From an uncultured Actinomycetes bacterium (GTDB taxonomy: Bacteria > Actinomycetota > Thermoleophilia > Gaiellales > F1-60-MAGs149): a DNA stretch of 14,575 bases. Positions 7,660-13,433 of this stretch are shown in pieces (positions within the stretch are counted from its first letter, which is position 1; every line of letters starts with the position of its first letter). The notes under the pieces are model-generated. The model was given only the letters and a program-made list of their open reading frames with translations. It did no database searches and was not told the origin of the DNA. The position numbers and the translations under genes were made by a program. Location of the stretch: contig CAINDT010000339.1 of assembly GCA_903847495.1 (NCBI GenBank), forward strand, positions 1 through 14,575. Direction: 5' to 3'.

Positions 7660-8015
7660 CGTGTCTCCAAGAGGTCCTCGAGGTGCTGGGAGCGTGCCAT
7701 GTCGGCCTCCGAGAGTGCGAGAACGCCAGGCGCGAGTCGATACTGATCGCGCAGGATCTCGGCGAGAATCTCCGTCTCGGCCACGGCAACACCGGATGCC
7801 GCACCGCGCTCGACCAGGGCGGTCAGTGCCGCCAGATAGGCCAGCCAGGCGGCGGCGTCGCCGTCGCGGATCAGCGCCTCGATCCGCGCCTCGCCCAAGA
7901 CGTCGTGTGATTCGCCGAGCGCACCGGCGATGCGCTCCACCAGGAGCGGCCCAAAACGCTCCACCTCTGGCGTGAGGCCGAGCCAGTCGTGTCGACCAAA
8001 TCTACGAGAGGTCAT
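7656..8015 (-). CDS. Small helical protein of unknown function in the oxygenase/acyl-CoA operon
   Basis: I place the start at ATG 8015, giving 119 residues and a 14-nt overlap with the end of the Rieske oxygenase gene. An in-frame extension to 8090 would lie deep inside that gene. The stop overlaps the start of the next synthetase (ATGA, 7659-7656). The composition (Ala, Leu, Glu, Arg, few aromatics after the first 15 residues) suggests a soluble all-alpha protein. There is no signal peptide, membrane segment, metal motif or cysteine cluster. I do not recognise a family. Overlap on both sides suggests translation coupled to its neighbours, so it may be an accessory subunit, a specificity factor or an unrecognised enzyme for the same substrate. 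No visible motif decides between these. Confidence 0.75.
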   Translation of the reverse strand: MTSRRFGRHDWLGLTPEVERFGPLLVERIAGALGESHDVLGEARIEALIRDGDAAAWLAYLAALTALVERGAASGVAVAETEILAEILRDQYRLAPGVLALSEADMARSQHLEDLLETR

Positions 8016-9252
8016 CGATGCCGGGCACCGCGTCGCGCAGGAGATCATGGAAGTGACCGACGGCGGCCTCGTTGTCGTTGAGCACACCACGCGTGTAGGT
8101 CATCGACCCGAGCCCGACCTGCACGCCGTCGCACAGCTCGACGTCCTCGTCCATCACCTCGCTGTTGAACCGGTGATTGATCCGGCGCACCAGCATGTCG
8201 CGTACCGACTCGCTGGGAGACCGGAAGACGATCGATGTTGTCTTGGTGCGCAGGGGTGCCACGGGATTCATCTGCCAGACGTCCATCGTGTCGGGGTAGA
8301 TGTCGATGAACTGCGCGGGCCAGAAGTGGATATACGTCCACTGTCCCTCGAGCTCTTCCGGGAACTCTGCCATCGGGCGCTTGTAGCGCTGGTAGAGGTT
8401 CTCCATGAAATCCTTGGAGGGGTTGTCGCGGAGCGGCCCGTCGATCCACGCGGCGCGCTGGTACAAGGTCGGCTTGTACTTCGGATAGTCCAGCATCCGC
8501 AGGAGGCCAGGGTGCCCGATCGGGACGTGGTAGCCCTCGAGATAGTTGTCCGCAAGCGTCTTCCAGTTGTGGTCGTACTCGGCATACCAGCGGTCGTAAT
8601 GGGGCTCGGGGATCAGCGCCTTGGCATCGTCGAGCTTGCGGGATCGCACGACATCGGGGAGCTCACGCAGGATCTCCCGCGGCTTCCAGTCGCGTTTGGT
8701 GGTGGGGACGAGCCGGTCGATGTTGAGCGACTCGAAGCGCTGGCAGATCTCCTCGCCGAACCACTCGCGGATCGGCGGCGCCTCGGGGTCCATGTTGACC
8801 CACACGAGACCGCCGAGCACCGTGACCTGGAAACCCGGCAGGCGGACCGCATCGCGATCGAAGTCTTCGCCGAACCCGCGTCCCTCCGGCATCGCGGCGA
8901 GCGTCCCATCGAGACGGTACGTCCAGCCGTGATAGGGACAGCGGAGCACCTTGCCGCACGAGCCGCGCCCCTCCGCGAGACGCGCCGCACGATGGCGGCA
9001 GATGTTGGAGAACGCGCGGAGCTCGCCTGCCTGATCGCGCACGACGACGATCGGCTCACCGCCGATCTCGCCGGTGGTGAAGTCGCCGGGGCTTGCGACC
9101 TCCGCGACGTGACCGATGATCATCCACGCCTTCGCGAACACCTCGCGCCGCTCGCGCTCGAAGACCTCCGGGTCGGCGTAGGCCTTGGCGTTGAGCGTCA
9201 GCTTGGCCCCGCCGGCGCGTGTCGCCTTGGCACGACGTCCCGTGGCGCTCAC
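8002..9252 (-). CDS. Rieske [2Fe-2S] non-haem iron oxygenase, alpha (catalytic) subunit
   Basis: A 416-residue protein starting at GTG 9252, which overlaps the TGA of the upstream tetR gene (GTGA). The Rieske cluster ligands are C85-x-H87 and C105-x2-H108 (CRHR... CPYHGW). The catalytic domain shows NWKTLADN (229-236) and EGYHVPIGH (239-247), giving iron ligands H242 and H247. D370 in EDVELC is the probable third ligand. E239 sits where the residue bridging Rieske and iron sites is expected; an acidic EGYH arrangement is also seen in choline-monooxygenase, GbcA and CntA-type enzymes. Residues about 185-225 look like an insertion before NWK. It should hydroxylate or demethylate a substrate using O2 and electrons from a reductase or ferredoxin, but no such partner gene is in the window. 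It is the first enzyme of the operon. The substrate cannot be assigned; a quaternary amine or an aromatic/terpenoid acid are both possible. Confidence 0.93.
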   Translation of the reverse strand: MSATGRRAKATRAGGAKLTLNAKAYADPEVFERERREVFAKAWMIIGHVAEVASPGDFTTGEIGGEPIVVVRDQAGELRAFSNICRHRAARLAEGRGSCGKVLRCPYHGWTYRLDGTLAAMPEGRGFGEDFDRDAVRLPGFQVTVLGGLVWVNMDPEAPPIREWFGEEICQRFESLNIDRLVPTTKRDWKPREILRELPDVVRSRKLDDAKALIPEPHYDRWYAEYDHNWKTLADNYLEGYHVPIGHPGLLRMLDYPKYKPTLYQRAAWIDGPLRDNPSKDFMENLYQRYKRPMAEFPEELEGQWTYIHFWPAQFIDIYPDTMDVWQMNPVAPLRTKTTSIVFRSPSESVRDMLVRRINHRFNSEVMDEDVELCDGVQVGLGSMTYTRGVLNDNEAAVGHFHDLLRDAVPGIDDLS

Positions 9253-9869
9253 GCCAACCCGTCCGGATCGAGGTGCAGCATCTCCGCCATCGCGATGTCC
9301 AGCGTGCGCCGGGCCTCGGCGCGGGACAGGGAGCCGACGATCACGTGCCCGCCGATGCCGTCGACCATCGCCGTCAGGCGCAGCGCGGCCGACACGGAGT
9401 CGATCGAGGACGGAATCCGACCGGCATCCTGCGCCGCGGCGATCAGATTGGCAACGAGACCAACCCAGCGTGCCGAACGGTCTGCAACCGACGCGCGGAA
9501 ATCATCGCGGAAGATGGCGGTGCGGCTCATCTCGCTCCAGAGCACCCAGCCCTCGCGCACGACCTCCTCATCAGACAGTTCCCGCAACAGCACGTCGCGA
9601 ACGCGCTCGAGGGGATCATCGATCGCCGCGAGGCGCTCCTCACCGCGGGCGGTCTCCCGCGTCTCGTGGTACTCGAACGCGAGACGGATCAGATCCTCGC
9701 GGGTCGCGTAGTAGTAGTGCAGCAGGGCGCTCGACACGCCGGCCTCGCGTGCCACCGCGGCCATGCGCAAGCCCTCGGCCCCGTCCCGCGCGATCACGCT
9801 GCAGGTGCACTCGAGGATCTGGCTGCGTCGATCGAGGTCGATACTGGCGCTGACTGATTGGTTAGTCAT
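9249..9869 (-). CDS. TetR/AcrR-family transcriptional regulator (BetI-like), first gene of the catabolic operon
   Basis: A 206-residue regulator. The N-terminal helix-turn-helix lies at about 36-55, with AREAGVSSALLHYYYATRE typical of the BetI-like branch; the rest is the alpha-helical ligand-binding domain. ATG 9869 has no Shine-Dalgarno sequence but has a TAGGCT box 6 nt upstream, so the message is probably leaderless. The gene overlaps the Rieske oxygenase by 4 nt, so regulator and enzymes are presumably on one transcript. An imperfect palindrome over the start codon is a plausible autoregulatory operator. I infer a local repressor relieved by a pathway substrate or CoA ester. The neighbouring tetR gene encodes a related protein with the same ALLHYY-A-RE-L signature. 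Confidence 0.92.
   Translation of the reverse strand: MTNQSVSASIDLDRRSQILECTCSVIARDGAEGLRMAAVAREAGVSSALLHYYYATREDLIRLAFEYHETRETARGEERLAAIDDPLERVRDVLLRELSDEEVVREGWVLWSEMSRTAIFRDDFRASVADRSARWVGLVANLIAAAQDAGRIPSSIDSVSAALRLTAMVDGIGGHVIVGSLSRAEARRTLDIAMAEMLHLDPDGLA
9851..9868. promoter_or_regulatory. Imperfect palindrome over the tetR start, candidate TetR operator
   Basis: The 18-mer TGACTGATTGGTTAGTCA has outer half-sites TGACT and AGTCA plus one further matched pair, so 12 of 18 bases are symmetric. It covers the first codons and predicted transcription start of the tetR gene at 9249-9869, just downstream of its -10 box. A bound repressor there would block initiation. The sequence is AT-richer than its surroundings, as operators often are. 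Assignment to this regulator rather than the adjacent TetR protein is inference. Confidence 0.5.
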
Positions 9870-9904
9870 GCCGGTAGCCTACTGCATCGGACGGAGTGCG
9901 TCAG
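9870..9904 (-). promoter_or_regulatory. Leaderless promoter of the tetR-Rieske-acyl-CoA operon
   Basis: On the minus strand CTGACG (9904-9899; four of six matches to TTGACA) is followed by a 17-nt spacer, TAGGCT (9881-9876; TAnnnT) and 6 nt before ATG 9869. The transcript would start at or next to the A of the start codon. The -35 box overlaps the end of the upstream tetR gene (stop at 9901), so this promoter may make the operon independent of that gene. Confidence 0.6.
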
Positions 9905-10545
9905 GGGTGGACAACGCCCTTTGGCGGCGGTGGGCCGACGGTTCCCAGCTCGGACATGAACGCCTGATCAATGCACGCCACGGCCTCAGACCACTCCACC
10001 TGCCCGAGCAGCACGTACCAGCCAAAGCCCTCCATGGGGGCCATCAGCCGGAGCGCCGCGGAGCGCGTGTCGACGGATGCCGGCACGACCTTGGTGTCCT
10101 TGGCGGCCTGAATCTGTCCCATCACGTCCTCGACCCAGATGCGCTGCTTCTCCTGGTACAACGCGCGGCTCCGCTCGTCGTGCATGGCGTCACGCGCGAC
10201 TTCGAGCCACAGCATCCAGTCCAGTCGATTGTCGGGGTGATCTTCCAGCGACATGAGCAACTCGGCACGGAGTCGCGTGACGGGATGCGTCACGCCTGCG
10301 AGCCGTTGCCGGAACCGATCGCTCTCCCGCGCGTAGAACGCGTCAAACGCGAGGCTGACGAGCTCCTCACGCGAGGCGAAGTAGTAATGCAGCAGGGCGT
10401 TGGAAACGCCCGCTTCGGCAGCGACGTGCGACATCCGCATGCCCTTGATGCCGTCACGGGCGATCGCCCAAGCCGTGGTCTGCAGGATGCGGGCGTACGT
10501 GTCTTCGCCCACCTTGCCCGTGGGTGCGATCGAAACCTTTGCCAT
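9901..10545 (-). CDS. TetR/AcrR-family transcriptional regulator (BetI-like), second copy
   Basis: A 214-residue regulator read from ATG 10545 (MAKVSIAP). A start 27 nt further upstream is possible but less likely, because TACGAT ends 7 nt before 10545, as expected for a leaderless start. The HTH spans about 37-56, with AAEAGVSNALLHYYFASRE. The effector domain has the WMLWLEVARDA region typical of this branch, and the C-terminus is proline-rich (GPPPPKG). It resembles the downstream regulator at 9249-9869 across the HTH. The two genes are separated by 31 nt on the same strand and look like an old duplication. It may control the operon, itself, or a target outside the window. Confidence 0.92.
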   Translation of the reverse strand: MAKVSIAPTGKVGEDTYARILQTTAWAIARDGIKGMRMSHVAAEAGVSNALLHYYFASREELVSLAFDAFYARESDRFRQRLAGVTHPVTRLRAELLMSLEDHPDNRLDWMLWLEVARDAMHDERSRALYQEKQRIWVEDVMGQIQAAKDTKVVPASVDTRSAALRLMAPMEGFGWYVLLGQVEWSEAVACIDQAFMSELGTVGPPPPKGVVHP

Positions 10546-10552
10546 GCATGCG

Positions 10553-10576
10553 ATCGTACCGCAGCGTGCCACGTGG
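10553..10576 (-). promoter_or_regulatory. Leaderless -10 box plus CCACGTGG palindrome upstream of the second tetR gene
   Basis: TACGAT occupies 10558-10553 on the minus strand, 7 nt before ATG 10545, and no Shine-Dalgarno sequence is present. A perfect 8-bp palindrome, CCACGTGG, lies at 10569-10576, between the -10 box and where a -35 would be. I see no convincing -35 hexamer. The palindrome could be an operator core, but 8 bp in high-GC DNA may arise by chance. Confidence 0.45.
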
Positions 10577-10598
10577 TGGAACGCGTGGACCGTCGGTC

Positions 10599-10955
10599 TC
10601 AGGCGGCGTCGCCCGCGGCGGCGAGAGCCGCCCGATACGCCTCATCGCCCGGACGCAGCCAGTTCGCCAGCTTGTACTGCGCCCGCGCCGCCGTCAGATC
10701 GCCCAACCCCTGATGCGCACGTCCGAGCAGGTAGTAGGCGTAATGGTCGTTTGGCGCACACTCCACGGCGGCCTCCGCCTCTGGCAGGGCGTCGCTGTAG
10801 CGTTGCGCCCGCAGATAGGCGATCGCCAGCGCCTCGCGGATCGACCCGGTGGCCGGCGAGATGTTCCGCGCCTGTTCCAAGGGAGGAATCGCTGCCCGCG
10901 TCTGGCCTGCCGCGAGCTGGCGCCGACCCTCGGAGTACAGCTCGTACAGCTCCAT
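10599..10955 (-). CDS. Small tetratricopeptide-repeat (TPR) protein
   Basis: A 118-residue protein made almost entirely of about three TPR-like helical hairpins (roughly 4-33, 37-70, 71-104). TPR-type positions are visible: A-A-L-EQAR-P near 21-34, ALAIAYLRAQRYSDAL at 42-57, and YAYYLLGRAHQGLGDLTAARAQY at 72-94. TPR units bind other proteins; no enzymatic motif, signal peptide or membrane segment is present. It begins 9 nt after the end of the NUDIX gene on the same strand and may be cotranscribed with it, but it also has its own TAGAAT box. The partner is unknown. Confidence 0.85.
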   Translation of the reverse strand: MELYELYSEGRRQLAAGQTRAAIPPLEQARNISPATGSIREALAIAYLRAQRYSDALPEAEAAVECAPNDHYAYYLLGRAHQGLGDLTAARAQYKLANWLRPGDEAYRAALAAAGDAA

Positions 10956-10961
10956 GGGCCG

Positions 10962-10967
10962 ATTCTA
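10962..10967 (-). promoter_or_regulatory. TAGAAT -10 box for a leaderless TPR-gene transcript
   Basis: On the minus strand TAGAAT (10967-10962) lies 6 nt before ATG 10955. Its first three bases are the TAG stop codon of the NUDIX gene (10967-10965), so the stop codon doubles as the start of the promoter element. There is no purine-rich ribosome site in the 6-nt interval. Confidence 0.5.
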
Positions 10968-11543
10968 CTCCGGCAGTTGCGGTGCGTCTGTAACCCGGAA
11001 TAGCCGATCGAGCAGCCGATAGGTAATGCCCCAGAGCACGACATCCTGCGCCTCGGGATGCGGGAGGCGGAACGCCGACACGCGGGTTGGCGCCTCCGGC
11101 ACCTCGGCGGAAACCCACTGCAGATCCGCGAACGGCGTCCACCACGCCACGGCGATCTCCTGCGACAGCGTCAGCTCGACGGGTGCGGTGATGTGGGCGA
11201 CGTAGGCGGCGATGGTGATCGGGAACGTGCGCGGCTTGAGCGGCTCCAGCATCCCCAGGATGCGGCCGTGCTCACGGGGGTCGAAGCCCACTTCCTCCAG
11301 GGTCTCCCGCGCCGCGGTGTCGAGAGCGTCCCGATCCTGCTCCTCCACGCCACCGCCGGGAAGCCCGACGTGCCCGGACCACGGGTCGCCGTCCCGCGTC
11401 GCCCGACGACAGAGCAGCAGCTCGGTGCCGCGGTCGCCATCGCGCAGACAGAGCATCACGCTCGCCGTCGCATCGGCGGGATGCGCCGTCGGGCGCGCTC
11501 CGAGAGCGGCGGCGAGCGCAGCGATGTCCGGAATCCGCGTCAT
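10965..11543 (-). CDS. NUDIX hydrolase, CoA pyrophosphatase-like
   Basis: I chose ATG 11543 (192 residues) because the frame upstream of it runs antisense through the HIT gene, and a TAGGCT box lies 7 nt before this start. The NUDIX box spans about 65-87, with the catalytic REx2EEVG at 79-86. The Glu expected six residues after the first Gly of the box is displaced: position 71 is Arg and acidic D70 is adjacent. The preceding segment LLLCRRATRDGDPWSGHVG (42-60) followed by LPGGG resembles the LLxxR...GxxxFPGG signature of the NudL/CoA-diphosphatase branch, with Leu for Phe. Such enzymes split CoA derivatives into 3',5'-ADP and phosphopantetheine. The acyl-CoA operon nearby makes a CoA-related role attractive but does not prove it. 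It is divergent from the HIT gene. Confidence 0.87.
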   Translation of the reverse strand: MTRIPDIAALAAALGARPTAHPADATASVMLCLRDGDRGTELLLCRRATRDGDPWSGHVGLPGGGVEEQDRDALDTAARETLEEVGFDPREHGRILGMLEPLKPRTFPITIAAYVAHITAPVELTLSQEIAVAWWTPFADLQWVSAEVPEAPTRVSAFRLPHPEAQDVVLWGITYRLLDRLFRVTDAPQLPE

Positions 11544-11550
11544 GACACCG

Positions 11551-11556
11551 AGCCTA
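11551..11556 (-). promoter_or_regulatory. TAGGCT -10 box of the NUDIX gene (leaderless)
   Basis: TAGGCT on the minus strand (11556-11551) ends 7 nt before ATG 11543. It is identical to the -10 box of the tetR gene starting at 9869. No Shine-Dalgarno sequence lies between box and start. It is back to back with the HIT-gene promoter. Confidence 0.5.
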
Positions 11557-11577
11557 CCGGGCGCGGCGACGCACGGG

Positions 11578-11583
11578 TACGCT
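11578..11583 (+). promoter_or_regulatory. TACGCT -10 box of the HIT-pgm operon (leaderless GTG)
   Basis: TACGCT at 11578-11583 ends 6 nt before GTG 11590, with no ribosome binding site between them. Only 46 bp separate the divergent start codons of the NUDIX and HIT genes, so their two RNA polymerase sites must overlap. Confidence 0.5.
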
Positions 11584-11589
11584 GCCGTC

Positions 11590-12087
11590 GTGGAACGACT
11601 CTGGGCACCATGGCGACTCGAGTTCGTGAAGAGCGCATCGGGGCACGACCCGCTGGAGTGCGTCTTCTGCGCCGCGCCACAGCGCACCGATGATCAGGAG
11701 GCCCTGATCCTGCACCGCGGCGCAACCTGCTTCGTGCTCCTCAATCTCTACCCGTACACCAACGGTCACCTCATGGTCTCGCCGTATCGCCACGTCGCCA
11801 ATCCCGGCGACCTGACGACCGAGGAGCGCGCCGAACTGTGGGACCTCCTCGACTGTTCGCTCGACGTGCTTGAGCGCACCCTGCATCCCCATGGCGCGAA
11901 TGCCGGCATGAATCTCGGGCGTACGGCCGGCGCGGGTATCGAGGGACACCTGCATCTGCATGTCGTGCCACGCTGGAACGGCGACAACAACTTCATGCCG
12001 GTGCTGGCCGACACCCGCGTCATGGCGCAACATCTCGACGACACATGGCGTCTCCTGCGGGACGCATGGGTACCCTCTCAGGCATGA
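11590..12087 (+). CDS. HIT-family hydrolase/transferase, Ap4A phosphorylase-like
   Basis: A 165-residue protein from GTG 11590, where the conserved family start ERLWAPWRLEFV begins. A longer in-frame reading from 11212 runs antisense through the NUDIX gene and is rejected. The histidine triad is H120-L-H122-L-H124-VV within GHLHLHVVPRW. An N-terminal C24-x2-C27 pair may bind zinc. LLNLYPYTNGHLMVSPYRHVA (50-70) and DNNFMPVLADTRV (132-144) match the layout of the mycobacterial Rv2613c-type Ap4A phosphorylases. These act on diadenosine tetraphosphate or other nucleotidyl compounds through the central triad His. Rv2613c, as I recall it, has Gln between the second and third His where this protein has Leu, so the exact reaction is less certain. 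The gene overlaps the phosphohexomutase gene by 4 nt (ATGA). Confidence 0.9.
   Translation: MERLWAPWRLEFVKSASGHDPLECVFCAAPQRTDDQEALILHRGATCFVLLNLYPYTNGHLMVSPYRHVANPGDLTTEERAELWDLLDCSLDVLERTLHPHGANAGMNLGRTAGAGIEGHLHLHVVPRWNGDNNFMPVLADTRVMAQHLDDTWRLLRDAWVPSQA
12071..12076 (+). promoter_or_regulatory. TACCCT box inside the HIT gene, possible internal leaderless promoter for the phosphohexomutase
   Basis: TACCCT at 12071-12076 ends 7 nt before ATG 12084, with no clear Shine-Dalgarno sequence. It lies within the 3' end of the HIT gene, so the phosphohexomutase could be made either by coupled translation (ATGA overlap) or from its own leaderless message. No -35 match was seen. This is the weakest member of the set. 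Confidence 0.35.
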
Positions 12088-13433
12088 CGCTCGACGCATC
12101 CATCTTCAAGGCCTACGACGTCCGCGGCATCGTCCCGGACCAGTTCGATCCCGACGGGGCGTATCGCATCGCCCGCGCCTACGTGGAGGTGTTCCGCGCG
12201 AAGCGGATCGCCATCGGTCACGACATGCGCCTGTCCTCCCCCGCCCTCGCCGAGGCTGCGGTACGCGGCGCCACCGACGGCGGCGCCGATGTCGCGGTGC
12301 TGGGCGAGATCGGCACCGAGATGCTGTACTTCGCCGTCGCCGATGGCGGACTCGACGGCGGTCTGATCGTGACCGCCTCGCACAATCCTGCGGAGTACAA
12401 CGGCATGAAGATCGTGCGCGCCGAGGCCCAGCCCGTCGGCAGCGCTTCCGGCCTCAACGAGGTGAAGAAGATGGCGCTCGGGGACGACCCCCTACCGCCC
12501 GTCGCCACTCTTGGCACCGCCACGCCGCTCGACGTGCTGCCCGCGTACGCAGCCAAGATGCTGTCGCTGATCGACATGGACGCGATCAAGCCGCTCAAGG
12601 TCGTCCTCGACGGCGGCAGCGGCATGGCCGGCAAGATGCTCGGTCCGATCCTCGAAGCGCTCCCTGTTGAAGCAGTGCCGTTCTTCCTCGAGCCCGATGG
12701 TGCCTTCCCCGATCATCAGCCCAATCCGCTACTCGAGGAGAACCGACAGTTCATCATCGAGAAGGTCAAGGCGAATCCCGGTGCCATCGGCATCGCGTGG
12801 GATGGGGATGCCGACCGCTGCTTCTTCATCGACGAGGAGGGCGAGTTCGTCGACGGCGATTTCATGACCGCGCTGCTCGCTGAGGAGGTCCTGAAGCACC
12901 ATCCGGGGTCCACGATCCTCTACGACATCCGCGCCTCGCTCGCCGTGCCCGACACGATCGCGCGCTGCGGCGGTACCTCTCAGGTCTCGCGCGTTGGCCA
13001 TGCCTTCATCAAGGTCGCCATCAAGGAGTCCGGCGGCGTGTTCGCCGGCGAGGTCTCGGGGCACTACTACTTCGGCGAGTTCTACGGTGTCGACACGGGC
13101 ATCCTCCCCGCATTGCTCGTGATCCAGCTCGTGTCCCGCAGCGGCACCACGCTCCACGAGCTGCTCAAGCCCCTGCGCGAGAAATACTTCATCACTGGCG
13201 AGATCAACTCGCCGGTGCCCGACGTGGCGTTGAAGCTCCAGGAGCTCAAGGACCGCTACGGGCCCGGCGCTCGCATCTCGCACCTCGACGGCATCACCAT
13301 CGAGCACGACACGTGGCGCTTCAATGTGCGCCCCTCCAACACCGAACCGCTGCTCCGCCTCAATCTTGAGGCTCAGAGCGAGTCCGAGATGATCGCGCGC
13401 CGCGACGAGGTGCTCGGGGTTATTCGGTCGTGA
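12084..13433 (+). CDS. manB: Phosphomannomutase/phosphoglucomutase (alpha-D-phosphohexomutase family)
   Basis: A 449-residue enzyme from ATG 12084, selected over two upstream in-frame ATGs (12045, 12066) because it forms an ATGA overlap with the HIT gene and puts FKAYDVRG at residues 8-15, as is usual. All four active-site loops are present: TASHNP (98-102) with phosphoserine S99, metal-binding DGDADR (240-245), sugar-binding GEVSGH (322-327) and phosphate-binding RPSNTEP (416-422). It interconverts hexose 6- and 1-phosphates in the cytoplasm, supplying mannose-1-P for GDP-mannose or glucose-1-P for UDP-glucose and cell-envelope glycans. GEVSGH is compatible with a ManB/AlgC-type enzyme, but the choice between mannose and glucose cannot be settled, so the symbol is provisional. 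It overlaps the next gene by 4 nt (GTGA). Confidence 0.95.
   Translation: MTLDASIFKAYDVRGIVPDQFDPDGAYRIARAYVEVFRAKRIAIGHDMRLSSPALAEAAVRGATDGGADVAVLGEIGTEMLYFAVADGGLDGGLIVTASHNPAEYNGMKIVRAEAQPVGSASGLNEVKKMALGDDPLPPVATLGTATPLDVLPAYAAKMLSLIDMDAIKPLKVVLDGGSGMAGKMLGPILEALPVEAVPFFLEPDGAFPDHQPNPLLEENRQFIIEKVKANPGAIGIAWDGDADRCFFIDEEGEFVDGDFMTALLAEEVLKHHPGSTILYDIRASLAVPDTIARCGGTSQVSRVGHAFIKVAIKESGGVFAGEVSGHYYFGEFYGVDTGILPALLVIQLVSRSGTTLHELLKPLREKYFITGEINSPVPDVALKLQELKDRYGPGARISHLDGITIEHDTWRFNVRPSNTEPLLRLNLEAQSESEMIARRDEVLGVIRS

Noticed and set aside
7930..9711. A 593-codon open frame on the plus strand opposite the Rieske oxygenase and tetR genes
   Set aside because: It lies antisense to two genes with complete, recognisable motifs. 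Its product is rich in Arg, His and Val with no domain, as is usual for antisense frames in high-GC DNA.
2347..9869. Assigning the operon to carnitine, choline or DMSP breakdown
   Set aside because: The BetI-like regulators and the EGYH-type Rieske enzyme hint at quaternary compounds, but no transporter, demethylase set or diagnostic active-site pattern confirms it.
11212..11589. Extended N-terminus of the HIT protein from 11212
   Set aside because: The extension is antisense to the NUDIX gene and unlike any HIT protein. The family N-terminus ERLWAPWR begins at GTG 11590.
11544..11687. Longer NUDIX reading from 11687
   Set aside because: The extra 48 residues are antisense to the HIT gene and contain no domain; the -10 box upstream of 11543 supports the shorter protein.
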